From positions 1 through 6,351 of the forward strand of contig JAEDGL010000135.1 in assembly GCA_016297535.1 (NCBI GenBank): 6,351 nucleotides of DNA, in the 5' to 3' direction. This DNA is from Clostridia bacterium. Lineage in GTDB: Bacteria; Bacillota; Clostridia; Christensenellales; Aristaeellaceae. The notes under the pieces were generated by a model. It had not been told where the DNA came from, ran no database searches, and saw only the letters and a program-made list of their open reading frames with translations. Made by a program: the position numbers and the translations under genes. Of the stretch, positions 6,316-6,351 are shown in pieces. The number at the start of each line of letters is the position of its first letter. Position 1 is the stretch's first letter.

Positions 6316-6351
6316 GGAATGCACCATTTGCCTACTCGCCTACGGCTCGCC

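Overview
The window reads as chromosomal DNA of a GC-rich member of the Clostridia (Bacillota), probably an animal-gut or similar anaerobe. This is inferred from the strong GGAGG-type ribosome binding sites, the sigma-A type promoters, a class B sortase-like exported protein, and a fucosidase and pseudouridine genes of the kind found in gut Firmicutes. No rRNA or species-level marker is present, so the assignment is only approximate.

Layout. Positions 1-17 look like the last bases of a tRNA gene (T-stem, acceptor strand, CCA), followed by a perfect hairpin (26-56). Next is a clearly AT-richer gene (106-1269, +). It encodes an unrecognised protein with one N-terminal membrane segment, a helical middle, a winged-helix-like domain and a small C-terminal domain; it looks like a recently acquired accessory gene beside a tRNA. 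A terminator (1334-1367) closes it. Convergent to it, on the minus strand (2805-1366), lies a secreted two-domain protein. Its N-terminal half has the fold signature of a class B sortase but has lost both the catalytic His and Cys. Its C-terminal half is a C39-like cysteine peptidase that keeps Cys, His and Asp.

A 170-base divergent intergenic region (2806-2975) holds back-to-back promoters: TATAAT at 2849-2844 on minus and at 2931-2936 on plus. On the plus side there is also an inverted repeat ending in the -35 box and a sequence that fits the CcpA cre consensus. The plus promoter drives a tight three-gene operon: a cytoplasmic GH29 (subfamily B-like) alpha-L-fucosidase, the pseudouridine kinase psuK, and the pseudouridine-5'-phosphate glycosidase psuG. 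PsuK and PsuG act in sequence, turning pseudouridine into uracil plus ribose 5-phosphate. The fucosidase would release L-fucose from imported oligosaccharides. Joining glycan salvage and modified-nucleoside salvage in one transcript is unusual.

The operon ends in a 14-bp hairpin (6241-6273) and a second long hairpin (6279-6315) that look like intergenic repeat material. The most interesting item is the pseudo-sortase/C39 peptidase fusion; next are the fucosidase-psuK-psuG operon and the tRNA-adjacent membrane-anchored winged-helix protein.
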